64,000 nt of DNA from Cordia subcordata (GCA_028554755.1 JAPTOF010000007.1:2698001-2762000), one strand, 5' to 3'. Positions 24,297-35,560 are shown, counted from the stretch's first letter. A program made the numbers and translations. Notes: generated from the letters alone by a model not told the origin.

Positions 24297-25264
24297 GATT
24301 TTAATTAATTTTATATAAATTCTAGTATTTTTGCAATAAAAATATATTTGAATTTTGATATTTTAGGCTTTTTTTTTTTTTTTGAGTTTTGGAGTATGGT
24401 TTTAGATGTTCAAATTGGAATAGTAGGAGATTAAGAAAGGTATTTTTCTTTCATGAAAGGTGTTCTTTTGAGATATTTCGTTTGCCCTTTAAAAAACATA
24501 AGGTTTCCAATTGTTGGTTAGCTTTGTTAAAGTGTATTTTCTTTGCTTTAGTATTCGAATATATTCTATTTTTAAGAATATTTGGTTCAACTCATCTACT
24601 TTGATATGTTCATGTATGGTCAATTCTATAATGCATTTGTTGTTTGCCTAGGTAAAAGAATAGGATTTTTGTAAGTTTGGTGAACTTATGTTTTTTTCTT
24701 TTTTTTCTTTTATTCTTTTCTTTTAAGCCAGCAAATGATTCTATTAATTGTATCGACTAAGAACAATTCATGCGATACGGAAAACATTAAAAAGCAAAAA
24801 ACAAATAATCTTCATCAACTAGAAACTAGTTTCAATGGTTTATTACTCATAACTTGACACTCTAATCGTGGAAGTCAACACAAATGAGGCAAAATTTTTA
24901 GCGAAAATTAAATGGTGCATGGCCTCGTTTAGTTTTGTTGGTGAATTTTCATCCATCTAGGAGACTAAACAACATGAGGTTAATATACAAATTAAAATTT
25001 TTATGTGAGAATTTGCATTATGATAGTGGGATGTGCGCTTTTCTACCTAGCCAAAAAGAGAAAAAGAAAAAGAAAAAGAAAAAAAAAATTAGTCCACTAT
25101 TATTTGACTTTTCTACTTGCCGCACCCAGGGCCCTGTCTTAACGTGGGGCTGCTGTGTGAATAAAGTAAGACCATTGGGAGTGTTCGAGAATGGAGATTA
25201 CACATAATAGACAACAGAACTTTTACTATTTGTTACATAAGTGCATGTCAAAGAAGTGTGAAAA
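24297..25264. other. 3' flank and intergenic
   Basis: AT-rich, with T-runs at about 24368 and a purine tract (AAAAAG)n near 25060-25090. Frames at 24389-24604 and 24935-25207 show no domain. The 3' UTR of the 256-aa gene is probably in the first few hundred bases. Confidence 0.45.
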
Positions 25265-25934
25265 GAGGGGACATTAGAGAACTGTTGCCGTTTTTAATTG
25301 TTTGGTGTGCCTGGCTTGAACGAAATGATGCTAAAACACCGTGCAACACAATTTGTGTCGAAAGAGAATAATAATATGGAGGGTTGATTGTCTGGTTAGG
25401 CGACTTTTGTCAAGCTGGATTATTCGAAGCTTTCACAATGGAGTGTTGTTACCTTATGTGGTTACCAAACCGCCTAGAGTTATCAAGTGGTAAAAGCTGA
25501 GCACGGGGGAAAGATGGCGGCTACTCCGACGAGACGGCGGGCGCTGAGGGGGGGGGTGTCTGGTTAGGGACGATGAAGGTGAGCTCAGTTGTTCTTGCAA
25601 AATTGAGGGCCTTAAAGTCGTGGGTTGAGCCTATGCAAAGAGAGAGGTCTGCGGCTATCTGAAGTGGAGTTTAAGACTCTCTTTGGGTAGTTCAAATGGT
25701 GCAAGGCACAAAACATGCTTGGTATATGGCTCATGATCTTATTAAAGTGAAGCAGCTAGTACAGGGGCTTCAAGTGAAAGTTATGCATCTTTGTGGAATA
25801 AACCAGCAGATTCCTTGGCTAAATTGGGGGTAGAAGCGGATGAACTGGTTTGTTTCCAGACTGCAATGGACTTAGGTATATTGCGGGGTCTCCTCAGGTG
25901 TGATCAAACGGCTACGGTGAATCTAAGGATGTAG
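25265..25934 (+). pseudogene. LINE-type RNase H fragment
   Basis: Decayed coding sequence of the plant non-LTR retrotransposon / RNase H-like (RVT_3) kind. The zinc-knuckle/linker wording 'LPFLIVWCAWLERNDA' lies at about 25284-25335. 'ADSLAKLG' at 25806-25829 is the usual C-terminal RNase H motif, and that frame ends at TAG 25932-25934. Frameshifts and stops separate the pieces. It is a 5'-truncated or broken relic with no reverse transcriptase visible. Confidence 0.7.
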
Positions 25935-27550
25935 GATTTCTGTAAGGGTAGTAGTATTACCTTATTTACTTTTTGAGTTTGTTGATTAATTTGTAAGGTA
26001 ATAGTACTATCTTATTTATTTTTCTCGCATTTGCATTTTGCATTCGCATCTTTTGTTGTTAAAAGGTTGGCCTATCAATACTACCTTATTTATTTTTCCC
26101 GCATTTTGTTGTTAAAAGGTTGGCCCATCAATCTTCTTACTTAGGAGTAGAGTAGATGGTTAAGTTTACGTACAGCTTCTACTAAAGAAAAAAAGAGTTT
26201 CCATAGTTAAATAATGGCATCACACTTCTCCTTACCTAGTTATCTAGTGCGAGTATACTAGACTTTCACGGGTGTTGTTTTGACCCACACGTTCTTTGCT
26301 TTCATTATTTATATATGCCCGAATTCACACACACCATAACAACCTTTTAATTCTCATTCCATTTACACAAAGATATCAGCTGTCTTTGTTGAATATGGCA
26401 TCACTTTGGAAGATAATCTAATCGGAGAGGTACTTGTTGAAAATACCATGAGATAGCATGCCATTATTTATCCATTCATTAAATAACTACTAAAGGAAGT
26501 AACTAAGATTATCCATTATTAGTATTTTATCAAGTGATCACGTGTCCCAATCATCCTTTCTCTCGTGATATACATTTATATTATTTAGAGAAGATTTCAT
26601 TTGTACTTATAGTCAAGAAAGAAAAACATAAAGAAAAAGGCAACAATAAAACAGCGAGTCAACAATCAGAGGATCGTTAACCAATTATTTTATAGCCAAC
26701 ATCTGAAAAGTGGGAGAAAGGCCCAATCAAAAAGATAAAGTATTCATCAATATCTAACATTTTAAGGAGGATTTTTTTTTTTTCTTGAGTTTCTCAAGAA
26801 GTTACCGCTGCAATAGCATATATTTAAATGATAGTTAAATAACATTTAACAAATTATTTTATTTTTGATATATTATTTTGAGTATAGTATAATTCATTTT
26901 CACTATCTGTGTTTTGCAAAAATCGTATAAAACTGCCTTTGTGATTTCGAAACTCACTCATATCTTGTTGTGATTTCAGGAACATCAGAAAGTGACTCTT
27001 ATGGTGATAACTTATGGGTTTCAAATTGGTACATATCCCCTCCATCTAATTTTCAAATTGATGCATATTTTAAATTCCTTCTCATTTTACACTCCTAGGG
27101 GTTACTACGCAATGTTTTTTAAAACATAGAAAGTCATCACATAGGGATTTCATACGATTTTTCACGAAACGTAAAAGAGAAAAATATATTTTACTCTATT
27201 ATCTTTTAATAAATTTTATATACAACCTTATACTCTTTGATATTGATATATTTAGGTTCTCCAAGATCAAATTTTCGCTCCATCACTAAAGAAAAGAGAA
27301 AGTTGTTCGCGCCTCGTATTCGAAAAAGTTCATTTCCTTAACATTATGACTAATCTGAACTATTAATGAACTATTATTCTCAAATTGTCCTCTGGCAGTC
27401 CTAATTATTAGACCAATAATACACTCAACTGAGACACACCACTATTAGCACATTTTGGGTGGAACACTTTTCTAACCAGCACATAATGAAAGTTTTGTAA
27501 ATCGAATAATTTTTATACACAATGATTCTTCAACTTATGCTTTGTTGGTA
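25935..27550. other. Intergenic, no gene recognised
   Basis: No coding region is supported. A short local duplication occurs near 25950-26130 ('actatcttatttatttttc' and 'taccttatttatttttccc', each followed by 'gttgttaaaaggttggcc'). Confidence 0.45.
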
Positions 27551-27805
27551 TAGGCTTATTTAAATTTCTTTTTATATAAAAAAATTATACTTTAATTTGG
27601 ATTTTTATAAGATGCTTGATAAGATGTCTTATTTAATAGTAAAAATTAAAATAAGAATGAATCAATTATATCTTATAAAATAAAAAGTATGGTCTTTTTT
27701 TTTTTAAATATTTGTGATAAAATATCTTATATCTTATAAGATAAAAAGAATTATCTCTTTCATATCAATTAAAAAAATATCTTATAATAAGCTCATCCTA
27801 AACAT
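27551..27805. mobile_element. MITE family C, short copy
   Basis: The left end 'ataggcttatttaaatttct' and the reverse complement of the right end ('ctatgtttaggatgagctta') are inverted. The interior is rich in 'tcttataagata' words. The longer relative at 31614-32212 uses the same 'gtgtcttataag' vocabulary. Confidence 0.45.
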
Positions 27806-28050
27806 AGAATTAATTAAATTATCATTGAACAACATGACTAGTATATTTCATAGTATACAATCTACCACAATAAGCTCCGGTCGTTGAGTTGGGCAGACTT
27901 TTGCTTATTAATGCTCTGTTTGTTTTCCTAAAAAGTATTTTCATAACTTTTCAGTGTTTTGTAGCATCAAAAAATAAATCAATCGAAAAAGTTTTTTTTT
28001 TTTATCAATGGAAAAACTTGTTATATTGTGATAGGATTTGTTCCTCGAAT

Positions 28051-29217
28051 AGTCCTTAAATTATTAATTTTGTTGCATTTTAATCCATTAACTTTCAAAA
28101 TCAACCTTTTAATCCCTCACCTTTGATAAATGGGACTCCATTAGTCCTTTGAGCAATTTCTATCGCATTTTAACAAGAAATATCTAGGTCCCTTATTTTT
28201 AACCTTTAGACCAAATAAGTCCTTTAGTTTTTCTTTTCCTTTTCCCAGGTCATTCTATGTTAAAAAATATCATTTTTGCCTTTAATGAAACAAATGACAT
28301 GGCAAAATTCTAATATCTCTTTTTTTTTTCTATTTTTGCATTATCTATTCATCACTTGGATTTTGAAAGAAAGTTCTAATGTTTTGTATTTTTATTCTAA
28401 ATTATTCACCTAAAATTCTAATATTTTTTATTTTTTAGTTATTTTTTATTTTTTAAATTATTCACCACTTGAATTTGGAAACAATTCTAATATTTTTTAT
28501 TTTTTATTTTTAAACTATTCAAGTATAAGGACAAGCCTTTTTTCATATCACAGGTCTAAAGTAATTTCTTCTCAAATATTTATTTAGATGTGTTATCCAT
28601 AGAATACATTTGTAGCTTATTAAAATTAATCATCATTGTCTAGGGGACATGAGAAATTAAAAAAAAAAAAAAAGTTAGAAGAAATAAAAGCATCACAAAT
28701 CATTGTGTTATTCAATTTAACGACCCTCTATTCACGATTCAACTTTTTTCAAAAAAGTAAAAAAGAAAGAGAAATGTTGCTTTAATTAAATGTCTTACAA
28801 AGTATTAGGTGAATAATTGTAAAAAAAATAAATTAAAATTAAATAAAAATATTAAATTTTTTTGTGGATTCAAGTGGTGAATGAATAGTGTGAAAAAAAA
28901 TATATTAGAATTTTGCCATGTTATTGCTTCATTAAGGGCAAAAATGATATTTCTTAACATAGAAGGACTTGGAAAGAGAAAAAGAAGAAGACCTATTTGG
29001 TTTAATAATCAAAAGTAAGGGGCTTAAATTGTCCTTTTTCTAGTTTTAACGTTAATCTAACAATGTGTTCTTGCATCTCACGTGTGTTTAACATTAAAAA
29101 TGTAATGAAAATTATTTGAAAGACTAATAACATTACACTTATCAAAGTGTTGGAACTAAAATATTTATTTTAAAAATAAAGGAATTAAAATATGAGAAAA
29201 TTAATGATCCAAGTACG
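28051..29217. mobile_element. Long-inverted-repeat (foldback/MULE-like) element
   Basis: Arms of about 385 and 420 bp (28051-28435 and 28795-29217) are inverted copies around a loop of about 360 bp. Examples: left 'aaatatcatttttgccttta' against right 'taagggcaaaaatgatattt', and left 'catggcaaaattctaatat' against right 'atattagaattttgccatg'. There is no coding frame. Such arms suit a non-autonomous Mutator-like or foldback element. A clear 9-bp target duplication was not found. Confidence 0.75.
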
Positions 29218-29307
29218 CGTAAACTTAGAGTGGACTTCATGAATTGACTTTAGAGGTAGCGTATGGGGAGAGGAAGGCAAAAGACCAATGCATTTTCCCA
29301 TTGGTGG

Positions 29308-29385
29308 TTGGACAATGATGATTGCCATAGGAGGAGACGATGATTGCCATAGGAGGAGACGATGATTGCCATAGAAGGAGAGGAC
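29308..29385. repeat. 22-bp tandem repeat, three copies
   Basis: 'gatgattgccataggaggag' plus 'ac' occurs three times in a row, with one substitution in the last copy. Confidence 0.9.
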
Positions 29386-29750
29386 GCAGAGCAGCATGCA
29401 GCAGCGCAAATCAATTATTAAATGCATGGCATTTCTTGTGTTGCAGATCGAAAAAGCCCTTTTGGATTCTTGACGCAATTCTACATACGTACCTCTGCAC
29501 TGTTTTTTAACCTTTGTCCTTTTTAGCTTAGAATCTTGAATGCAGTGCTTGCCAGGCGTGACTTCGAGGAAAAAAAAGGTCATCTTTTACAAGGGGTGAG
29601 ATTTTCTTCGGACAGGTCGTAGTGTAGTTGGTTTTAAGTTTTTATTTTTTTATTTTTTTTAAGAATTAAAAAGAAAAGTTTATCTTACTATCAAGACCTA
29701 GTTCTTTTCTTCTTTTTCTAACTCCCAAATGAAAATTTTAGTGGTCAAAA

Positions 29751-29756
<6 letters not shown>

Positions 29757-29795
<39 letters not shown>
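29757..29795. repeat. TA microsatellite
   Basis: An A-run followed by about 18 TA units. Confidence 0.95.
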
Positions 29796-29797
<2 letters not shown>

Positions 29798-29859
29798 GGG
29801 TTGGGGATGGGGTTAAGAAAAAAGGGAACTTATATCGTGCATGTACACCTGCGACTGTA

Positions 29860-30255
29860 AATGTACTGAACAAATAGTTTATCAGTGCCGAACAAAGATG
29901 ATATGTGAATTTTATTGAACAAATAGCTAATGAATACTGAACAAATAGTCTTTTTATTCTAAACAAACATCTATGACTGTTTTCATATATAAATATTTGT
30001 TAATTTTACACTTATTAACAGATATTGTAATGATTTATGGATTTTACTCAGCAAACAACTTGTGAATACTGAATAAATAATCTTTTTTATTCTGAGTAAA
30101 CTTCTGTGACTGTTTTCATGTATAAATATTTCTATGGAATTTACTGGACAAACAATTTATGAATACTGAACAAACATCTGTGACTATTTTCATATATAGA
30201 TATTTCCGTGGATTTTACTGGACAAACAGCTTATAAATACTAAACAAATAGACTG
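29860..30255. repeat. Irregular tandem repeat, 75-130 bp units
   Basis: Units contain 'gaacaaatag' or 'ggacaaacaa', then 'tgaatactgaa', 'catctgtgact' and 'ttttcatatataaatatttc'. Four to five copies of unequal length lie in a row. Confidence 0.8.
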
Positions 30256-30775
30256 GTACACCATGTTACATGTTCTTGCAAGTACATGATATAATTTGTG
30301 AATAAAAAACTAGGGAATTGGTGGGGCCTCAACCCTTGAATTTTATAAGAAAATATGTTAATTTTTATAAAATTTTAAAAAAGTATTTCCTTCTTTCTCT
30401 TTGTTTAAAAGTCTCCTCATACTGATTTTTTATTACACGTTATTCAATATATTAGATTATATATTGTGCTAAATAGCATTTTCTATAATAGTTTATATTT
30501 AAAGCAGCACCAATTAAATTAGCAAATTTTTCTCTACATGATCTTAGATTATATTTGTAAATAATATATTTTTTTATACTTACTTATGTTTAAGATATCT
30601 AATATCAGCTGTCTTTTTGTTGTGATTGTGACTATATATGTGTTGTTCTCTCTCTTGTATTAAAAGAGAATAAAACTTATTTTACTTACTACATCATAGA
30701 AAAACACTACTATTGATTATCTCTATTTAAATAAATAAACAAATAATAAATTTTTAACTCCAACCTTGTATCACA

Positions 30776-31041
30776 AGTGGTTAAGTAAAGAATACCTAAG
30801 AGTGCGAGACAACTCTCTCTAAGGAACTTGGCAAAATAGCCTTGCAACTTCAGGAAAAAGGGTGCCTCCTCACAAAGGGGGTCATAGTGACCAGGCCTGG
30901 GTGACTGTTTACAAAAACATAGGTCTCCGCAAAATTGTAAGACCATGAATGGGGGTTGACGCCTACTCGGTGCCAGAAGGTCAAGGAAGTTAGTGATCTA
31001 ATGATAGGGAAGCCGGCGACCAAAACCTCTGTGAACAGCGA

Positions 31042-31081
<40 letters not shown>

Positions 31082-31222
31082 AAGTAAGTTCTGACCCACA
31101 CGAAAAGCGTAATGATCTGGGCACTGTATTAAAGAGAGGCTCAGTGAAATAGACATGTCTATGAAGATGTGGACTATCTGCACTTGGACAGAAAGACCCT
31201 ATGAAGCTTCACTGTTCTTGGG
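30776..31222 (+). pseudogene. Nuclear plastid-DNA insert: 23S rRNA fragment
   Basis: About 450 bp closely resemble the 3' half of plastid 23S rRNA, including the near-universal 'taacggtcctaaggtagcga' at about 31053 and 'acagaaagaccctatgaagc' near 31190. Many C-to-T and G-to-A changes relative to the expected sequence ('aatagccttgcaacttcagg') fit decay of methylated nuclear DNA. It is flanked by nuclear repeats and directly joined to a 16S piece, so it is not a functional rRNA gene. Confidence 0.88.
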
Positions 31223-31289
31223 GCCTGGCCATCCTTCGTTTGCAGTCGACATTCTAGCTTTATCCGTTAACAACTGAATGTTTCGATGA

Positions 31290-31437
31290 AAAACGTTACC
31301 CGGGTTTAGCATGCCACGAATCCTCTTAAAAAAGAGTGGTGCCTTCGGAACACAGACACAGGTGGTGCATGGCTGTCGTTAGCTCGTGCCGTAAGGTGTT
31401 AGATTAAGTCCAACAATGAGCGCAACCCTCGTGTTAT
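31290..31437 (+). pseudogene. Nuclear plastid-DNA insert: 16S rRNA fragment
   Basis: 'ggtggtgcatggctgtcgtt' followed by 'agctcgtgccgtaaggtgtt' and 'gagcgcaaccctcgtgtt' match plastid 16S rRNA. Plant mitochondrial 18S is expected to read differently at 'gtgccgtaagg'. The upstream 'catgccacgaatcctctt' is also 16S. In plastomes 16S lies before 23S, so the 23S-then-16S order here is rearranged. The 60 bp between the pieces (about 31223-31289) were not assigned. Confidence 0.88.
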
Positions 31438-31440
31438 AAA

Positions 31441-31442
<2 letters not shown>

Positions 31443-31484
<42 letters not shown>
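31443..31484. repeat. TA microsatellite at the edge of the plastid insert
   Basis: About 20 TA units begin six bases after the 16S homology ends. Confidence 0.95.
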
Positions 31485-31489
<5 letters not shown>

Positions 31490-31613
31490 TGTTTATGACA
31501 TCCACTATGTGGCATTTTTACGGCCTTCTTTGCATGTCATTTGTCATAACTTACTTGGAATTTTGTTGATGATATATATCTTTTGTAAGTTCTGTTCATT
31601 GTTGTTTTTGTCA

Positions 31614-32212
31614 TATAGCCTATTTGGAATAATCTTATCTGATAAGTGTCTTATAAGAAATAAGTGTCTGATACAATAAGACTGTTTGGTTTGTTAGCTA
31701 AAATGTTGTTATAAGTTACTTTGATAATAATGTTGTCAATTTTAACTCATGGTGTTTTAATTTTATAATTAAATAATAAATTATAAAATATTAATATTAA
31801 TTAATTTTTATTTTTTAAAAATTTTAAATTTTTGAATATTTAATTTTTAATATTTAATTTTTAACATTTTTTAATTTTTTAGTTTTTAAATTTTAAATTT
31901 TTTATTTTAATTTTTAATGTTTAATATTTTATTTTTAAATTTTAATTTTTTTTGAATTTTTGAATTTTCTTTATTTTTATTTTTAATTTTAAAGTTTTAT
32001 ATTTTTAAAATTTTTTTTAATTATTTTCTAACTGATATGATATAAGATAAAATATAAGCACCCTAAACCCAACTTATTTTTTATAACTACAAATAAAACA
32101 TCTTATGAAAAGTATCTTATAAGTGTCTTATAATAAGCTGATAACAAATAATCTTTTTCACATAAGTTGTCAAATAAAATAAGTGTCTTATAATAAGATG
32201 CAAACAAACACA
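31614..32212. mobile_element. MITE family C, long copy
   Basis: The ends are inverted: left 'tagcctatttggaataatct' with 'ataagtgtcttataag', and right (reverse complement) 'ttgctgtgtttgtttgcatc' with 'ttataagacactta'. The core is A/T-only DNA rich in 'taatttttaa'. There is no coding frame. Confidence 0.5.
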
Positions 32213-32609
32213 GCAATAGTAAAATCTAGTGTGCGCTTGGAATGTAAAATGCGACTTACTAAAAAGTAATAAGATTCAATGTCCGGATGATTTTGATAAC
32301 AATCGACTATTTTTTAAATTAAATATTTTTTTAATTATTGTATCTCTTATAAAAAAATTATTGATATTGGAAACTTATCAAAAATTAAAATTTATAAAAT
32401 ATATTAATTTCTTACCTTTTATATACATATATAATTAACTATTACTAATAAATAAAAACATTAAAAATAATTGTTATTTTATATATCGCACAGATTATAT
32501 TCTAATTCTGCCATAAATACGCAGCCAGACATTCCCATGACTATAAGTTAAGTAATATATAATTATTGAAGGATCAAAAATGAAACTTGGTCATGCTTAA
32601 AGCCACGAG

Positions 32610-32879
32610 AGGAATCGAGTCTATGACTCTGCGCATAAAAAGCAGTGCAGTGCGCTGCTGACAGTGGCGACACTCGACAACGCGATCGAAATTGCGCGCT
32701 AAGATTCACCGAATATCATGGTCGTTACGGATTTCCACGCCCGCTGGTCCTCTCCCTGGTCGGCCGCCACTCACGCACATCCTCGATTTACCTCCCGCCT
32801 GCGGCGCCCCGCAGCGTGCGACTTCTCTCTGGTAGCTGATTCTCCTTCTGCTAACCCTTTTGAAAGGAATCGAGTCTAT
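32610..32879 (+). mobile_element. Second copy of the tRNA-derived SINE, 5' head decayed
   Basis: A 240-bp element (32625-32864) is flanked by a perfect 15-bp direct repeat 'aggaatcgagtctat' at 32610-32624 and 32865-32879. The 3' half matches the SINE at 12515: 'atttccacgcccgctggtcc', 'cactcacgcacatcctcgat' and the tail 'ctaacccttttg'. The B-box region has decayed ('acaacgcgatcgaaattgc'). It lies 129 bp before the start codon of the 197-aa gene, inside its promoter or 5' leader. Confidence 0.85.
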
Positions 32880-32905
32880 ACTTCTTGTCCCCATTAAAAC
32901 AACAC

Positions 32906-32936
<31 letters not shown>

Positions 32937-32937
32937 T
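32906..32937 (+). promoter_or_regulatory. CT-repeat (Y-patch-like) tract before the 197-aa gene
   Basis: About 16 CT units end 71 bp before the ATG at 33009. Pyrimidine patches of this sort are common around plant transcription starts. Here it is also simply a microsatellite. Confidence 0.45.
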
Positions 32938-33008
32938 AAAGCAAAACAATCATCTCTGCTGTTCTTTTGCGAAGCTTTAATCGATCATCGCTATTCACAT
33001 AATCGATT

Positions 33009-33602
33009 ATGAACACCCAGATGCCTTCTCCTCACACTCATCATGGGGTAACAAAACCAACTCGTGGAGGTTCCAAAGCTCAACTTTGTCTCCACAAGAT
33101 CCTGCAAATAATCTCAACAATTCCACCTGATGAATCCAAAGATGAATGCAATAAAGATCTTGATACTGAACTCAACGTTAACGTGCAAGAGAATTCAGAA
33201 GCTGTTGAAGAAACGAAATCGGATGTTAATGGCGTTAACACACACGAAAAGTGCAGAGATGAAGAGGGTTTCATGGGTTTGCTCATAGAAGCCGCGAGAT
33301 TAATCTTCGGAGAGTTTAAGGATGATGATAATGGTGATGATGTTAAGCATCAGAGCTGTTTAGGCAGGTCTGATGAATATTTGTCTGCAGCTCTGCTTGA
33401 ACGCAATAATAAAGAGGCGTTTTGGACGGCGTTGTGTGAAGAGATCTCCGATGCGTCGCCGCAGCCGGTGGTGGTGCGCCGATCGAAGCGGAGGAGAGTG
33501 CAGGTCTTGCCGTACAAGTATAGGGACTCTGTGGTTGAACCATCGACTCGTTTTCCGCGGAGCCGGTCGGTCTTGGTTGGCAATAAACGCCGGTCCAGCT
33601 GA
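33009..33602 (+). CDS. Uncharacterised plant protein, 197 aa, paralogue of the 256-aa protein
   Basis: Intronless frame with an ATG in 'attATGAAC'. It shares three blocks in the same order with the protein at 23526: AQLCLHKILQIISTIPP (24-40), 'LLIEAARLIFG' (91-101) and RRSKRRRVQVLPYKYRDSV (157-175) followed by VEP. The middle is acidic and differs in length. The proline run and the clear LxLxL motif of the longer paralogue are absent; the matching place has only 'DLDTELNV'. The C-terminal block is strongly basic (SKRRR) and could be a nuclear signal. I do not know a named function. Both genes lie on the + strand about 8.7 kb apart, which suggests local duplication followed by TE insertions between them. 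Frames on the other strand here are shadows of this gene. Confidence 0.88.
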   Translation: MNTQMPSPHTHHGVTKPTRGGSKAQLCLHKILQIISTIPPDESKDECNKDLDTELNVNVQENSEAVEETKSDVNGVNTHEKCRDEEGFMGLLIEAARLIFGEFKDDDNGDDVKHQSCLGRSDEYLSAALLERNNKEAFWTALCEEISDASPQPVVVRRSKRRRVQVLPYKYRDSVVEPSTRFPRSRSVLVGNKRRSS

Positions 33603-34520
33603 AATTGGAAATTCAGCTAAGAGTGATAAACCTTTAGTTTTTTTTTTTTTCTTTTCCTTTTTTCTTTTTTTCGTGCTCATGCCATCAAGTTTAGGGTTTA
33701 AATCTCGAAACACATGAGCAACTGTGTAAACCTTTCTAATTTTTAAGTCCAAGTACTTTATTTTGTTATGTTAATTTAGAGTAATTAGTAATTACTATCT
33801 TTTTAGAAGAAGAATGTTAGGGAAGTTTTAGGCTTCTGTAATCTTGCTTGTTTAGCCCATTTTATGAGTGTTTTCGCATTAGTGGATATTGAATACTTTG
33901 TACTTCAGAGGCGTTTTAGTTGTACAATGTTGAATAACTATTGTCTTTTATAACATTTGGCCAGTTGTTGAATCTTCTGATAAAGTACTTCCCTGATTTG
34001 AAAAATGTATTAGGAAAAAAAACACGCATCAACTGATCAACATGCATACAAGTTTTTCGGTTTTTTGAGTTACAACCTCATTTAAAAGTTTAAACTTGTA
34101 AAGAAGATATTAATTTATTTATTTATTATACTTAACATGCTCCCGCATGTGTGACATGATTTTTTCAGAGGATGTACATCTTGAGACCGTTTGGTTTCTA
34201 GATTATGATACCATCTAGAGTTTACTACCTCATCTAACAATTTAAGCTTATAGAGAGGATATTAGTTTATTATTTATTTATTTACTGTACTTAACAGTTT
34301 TCTTAACCCCCACCATCACAGCTGCACACCAACTCAATTTCTAGTCCCTTGTAAAATCCAAATTTTGTTTTAATTACTTGAATTACTCCTAAAATTTCAT
34401 GTATATGATTAGAGTTGTATTTCAAACTTTCTAATATTAATTAACTAATAGGGTTGCGTGATATATAAGAATGTGACAAATTGTCTTTTGGTGCATAATG
34501 ATTAAAGAGGAAAGTTTTTA
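33603..34520. other. 3' flank of the 197-aa gene
   Basis: A T/C-rich tract (about 33635-33672) follows the stop and is probably 3' UTR. A locally duplicated phrase ('taacatttttaagc' type words with 'tatttatttactgtacttaaca') occurs near 34085-34145 and 34225-34295. No gene is seen. Confidence 0.45.
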
Positions 34521-34524
34521 TATA

Positions 34525-34925
34525 GGTAAATTTCATAAATAACTCTTATTATTCACAAAAAAAGTCACTTTAGTTCTTATTATTTTTAAAATGACTTACT
34601 TGATTCTCATTGTTTGTAGAAAGTTCAAATTTGGTCTCCCATTGTCTCAAAAATGATACATTTGAGTTCTAATTTTTACAAGGAATATCAACTTGATTCT
34701 CATTTTAACCTTCAAAATTGGTCATGTGTCAAGACATGGCCAATTAATGGAGATAAAATTAATGGAGATAAAACTGACACCTTTTTATAAACATTAAGAA
34801 TCAAATACGTTACTTTTAAAATAATAAAAACCAAATTGCTAAGAACCAAATAGATCAAATTCGGAACAATAAAGATCAAAATGACATTTTATGTAAACAA
34901 TAAGACCATTAGTGGAATTTCCATT
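34525..34925. mobile_element. Inverted-repeat element, about 400 bp
   Basis: The left arm 'aatttcataaataactctta' with 'aagtcactttagttcttatt' is matched by the reverse complement of the right arm 'aatttccactaatggtctta' with 'gtcattttgatctttatt'. There is no coding frame. It looks like a small MULE- or MITE-type element. Confidence 0.6.
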
Positions 34926-35417
34926 TTTTTTCCCACATTTTTCGGAGTTATGAGAGTTGAGTGCACCATGTCAATAAAACGTAAGACAATTGCAATGTAC
35001 CCTACATACTCGGACAGAGAAAGAATGGAGAAAATAATGAAAGAAATAGGAGGAAAGTCGTCTTGCAATATAAAGAAAGAACATATCAGAAGACTTTGAC
35101 TAGAAAGCGGGTTGATCGGGTCACGACTTAACCGCGTCCCTCCACATTCCGCTCAGTGACCGCCCCGGCCCGGCCCAGGAGGGGGACAGGTTTTTCGACA
35201 TAAAAATCTATATGTATTTTTTATTTTTAATATATTTTTAGTATGAGTATTATGCAATTACGTGTCTCTTTTTATTTTTTTGCATATTTAGAATGAGTAT
35301 CATACGATTAGGCATCTCTCTTTAAAAGAGAAAATTGGTCCATGCAGGTCGTATTTAGTTATTTTTTTCATATATGTTTAGTAGCATTATTGCGTATTTC
35401 TTTAAAAAAAGAACATC

Positions 35418-35491
35418 TGGCCCATGCAGGTCTCGAACCTGCGACCTTCGCGTTATTAGCACGACGCTCTAACCAACTGAGCTAATAGGCC
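35418..35491 (-). tRNA. tRNA-Ile (AAT)
   Basis: 74 nt. The acceptor stem GGCCTAT pairs with ATGGGCC, the D arm is AGCTCAGTTGGTTAGAGC, the anticodon loop is CTAATAA with anticodon AAT, and the T arm is GCAGG-TTCGAGA-CCTGC. The discriminator is A with no encoded CCA. A run of seven T follows about 9 nt downstream on the - strand, fitting Pol III termination. All stems pair, so it is likely functional. Confidence 0.95.
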
Positions 35492-35560
35492 CCTTTGATA
35501 TAAAGTCGCTTTTCCAGCTTTTTCTCATGTAAAGAACCCTTAAAAAACACCTAATTTACA

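Noticed and set aside
29308..29385. Three regular 22-bp repeats, considered as a CRISPR-like array
   Set aside because: The repeats are directly adjacent with no unique spacers, and this is plant nuclear DNA.
30776..31437. Functional rRNA genes
   Set aside because: The sequence is plastid-type but degraded, truncated and in the wrong order, and it is flanked by nuclear repeats.
32645..32894. Frames of 64 and 62 aa
   Set aside because: They fall in the second SINE copy and match the rejected frames in the first copy, so they are repeat-derived.
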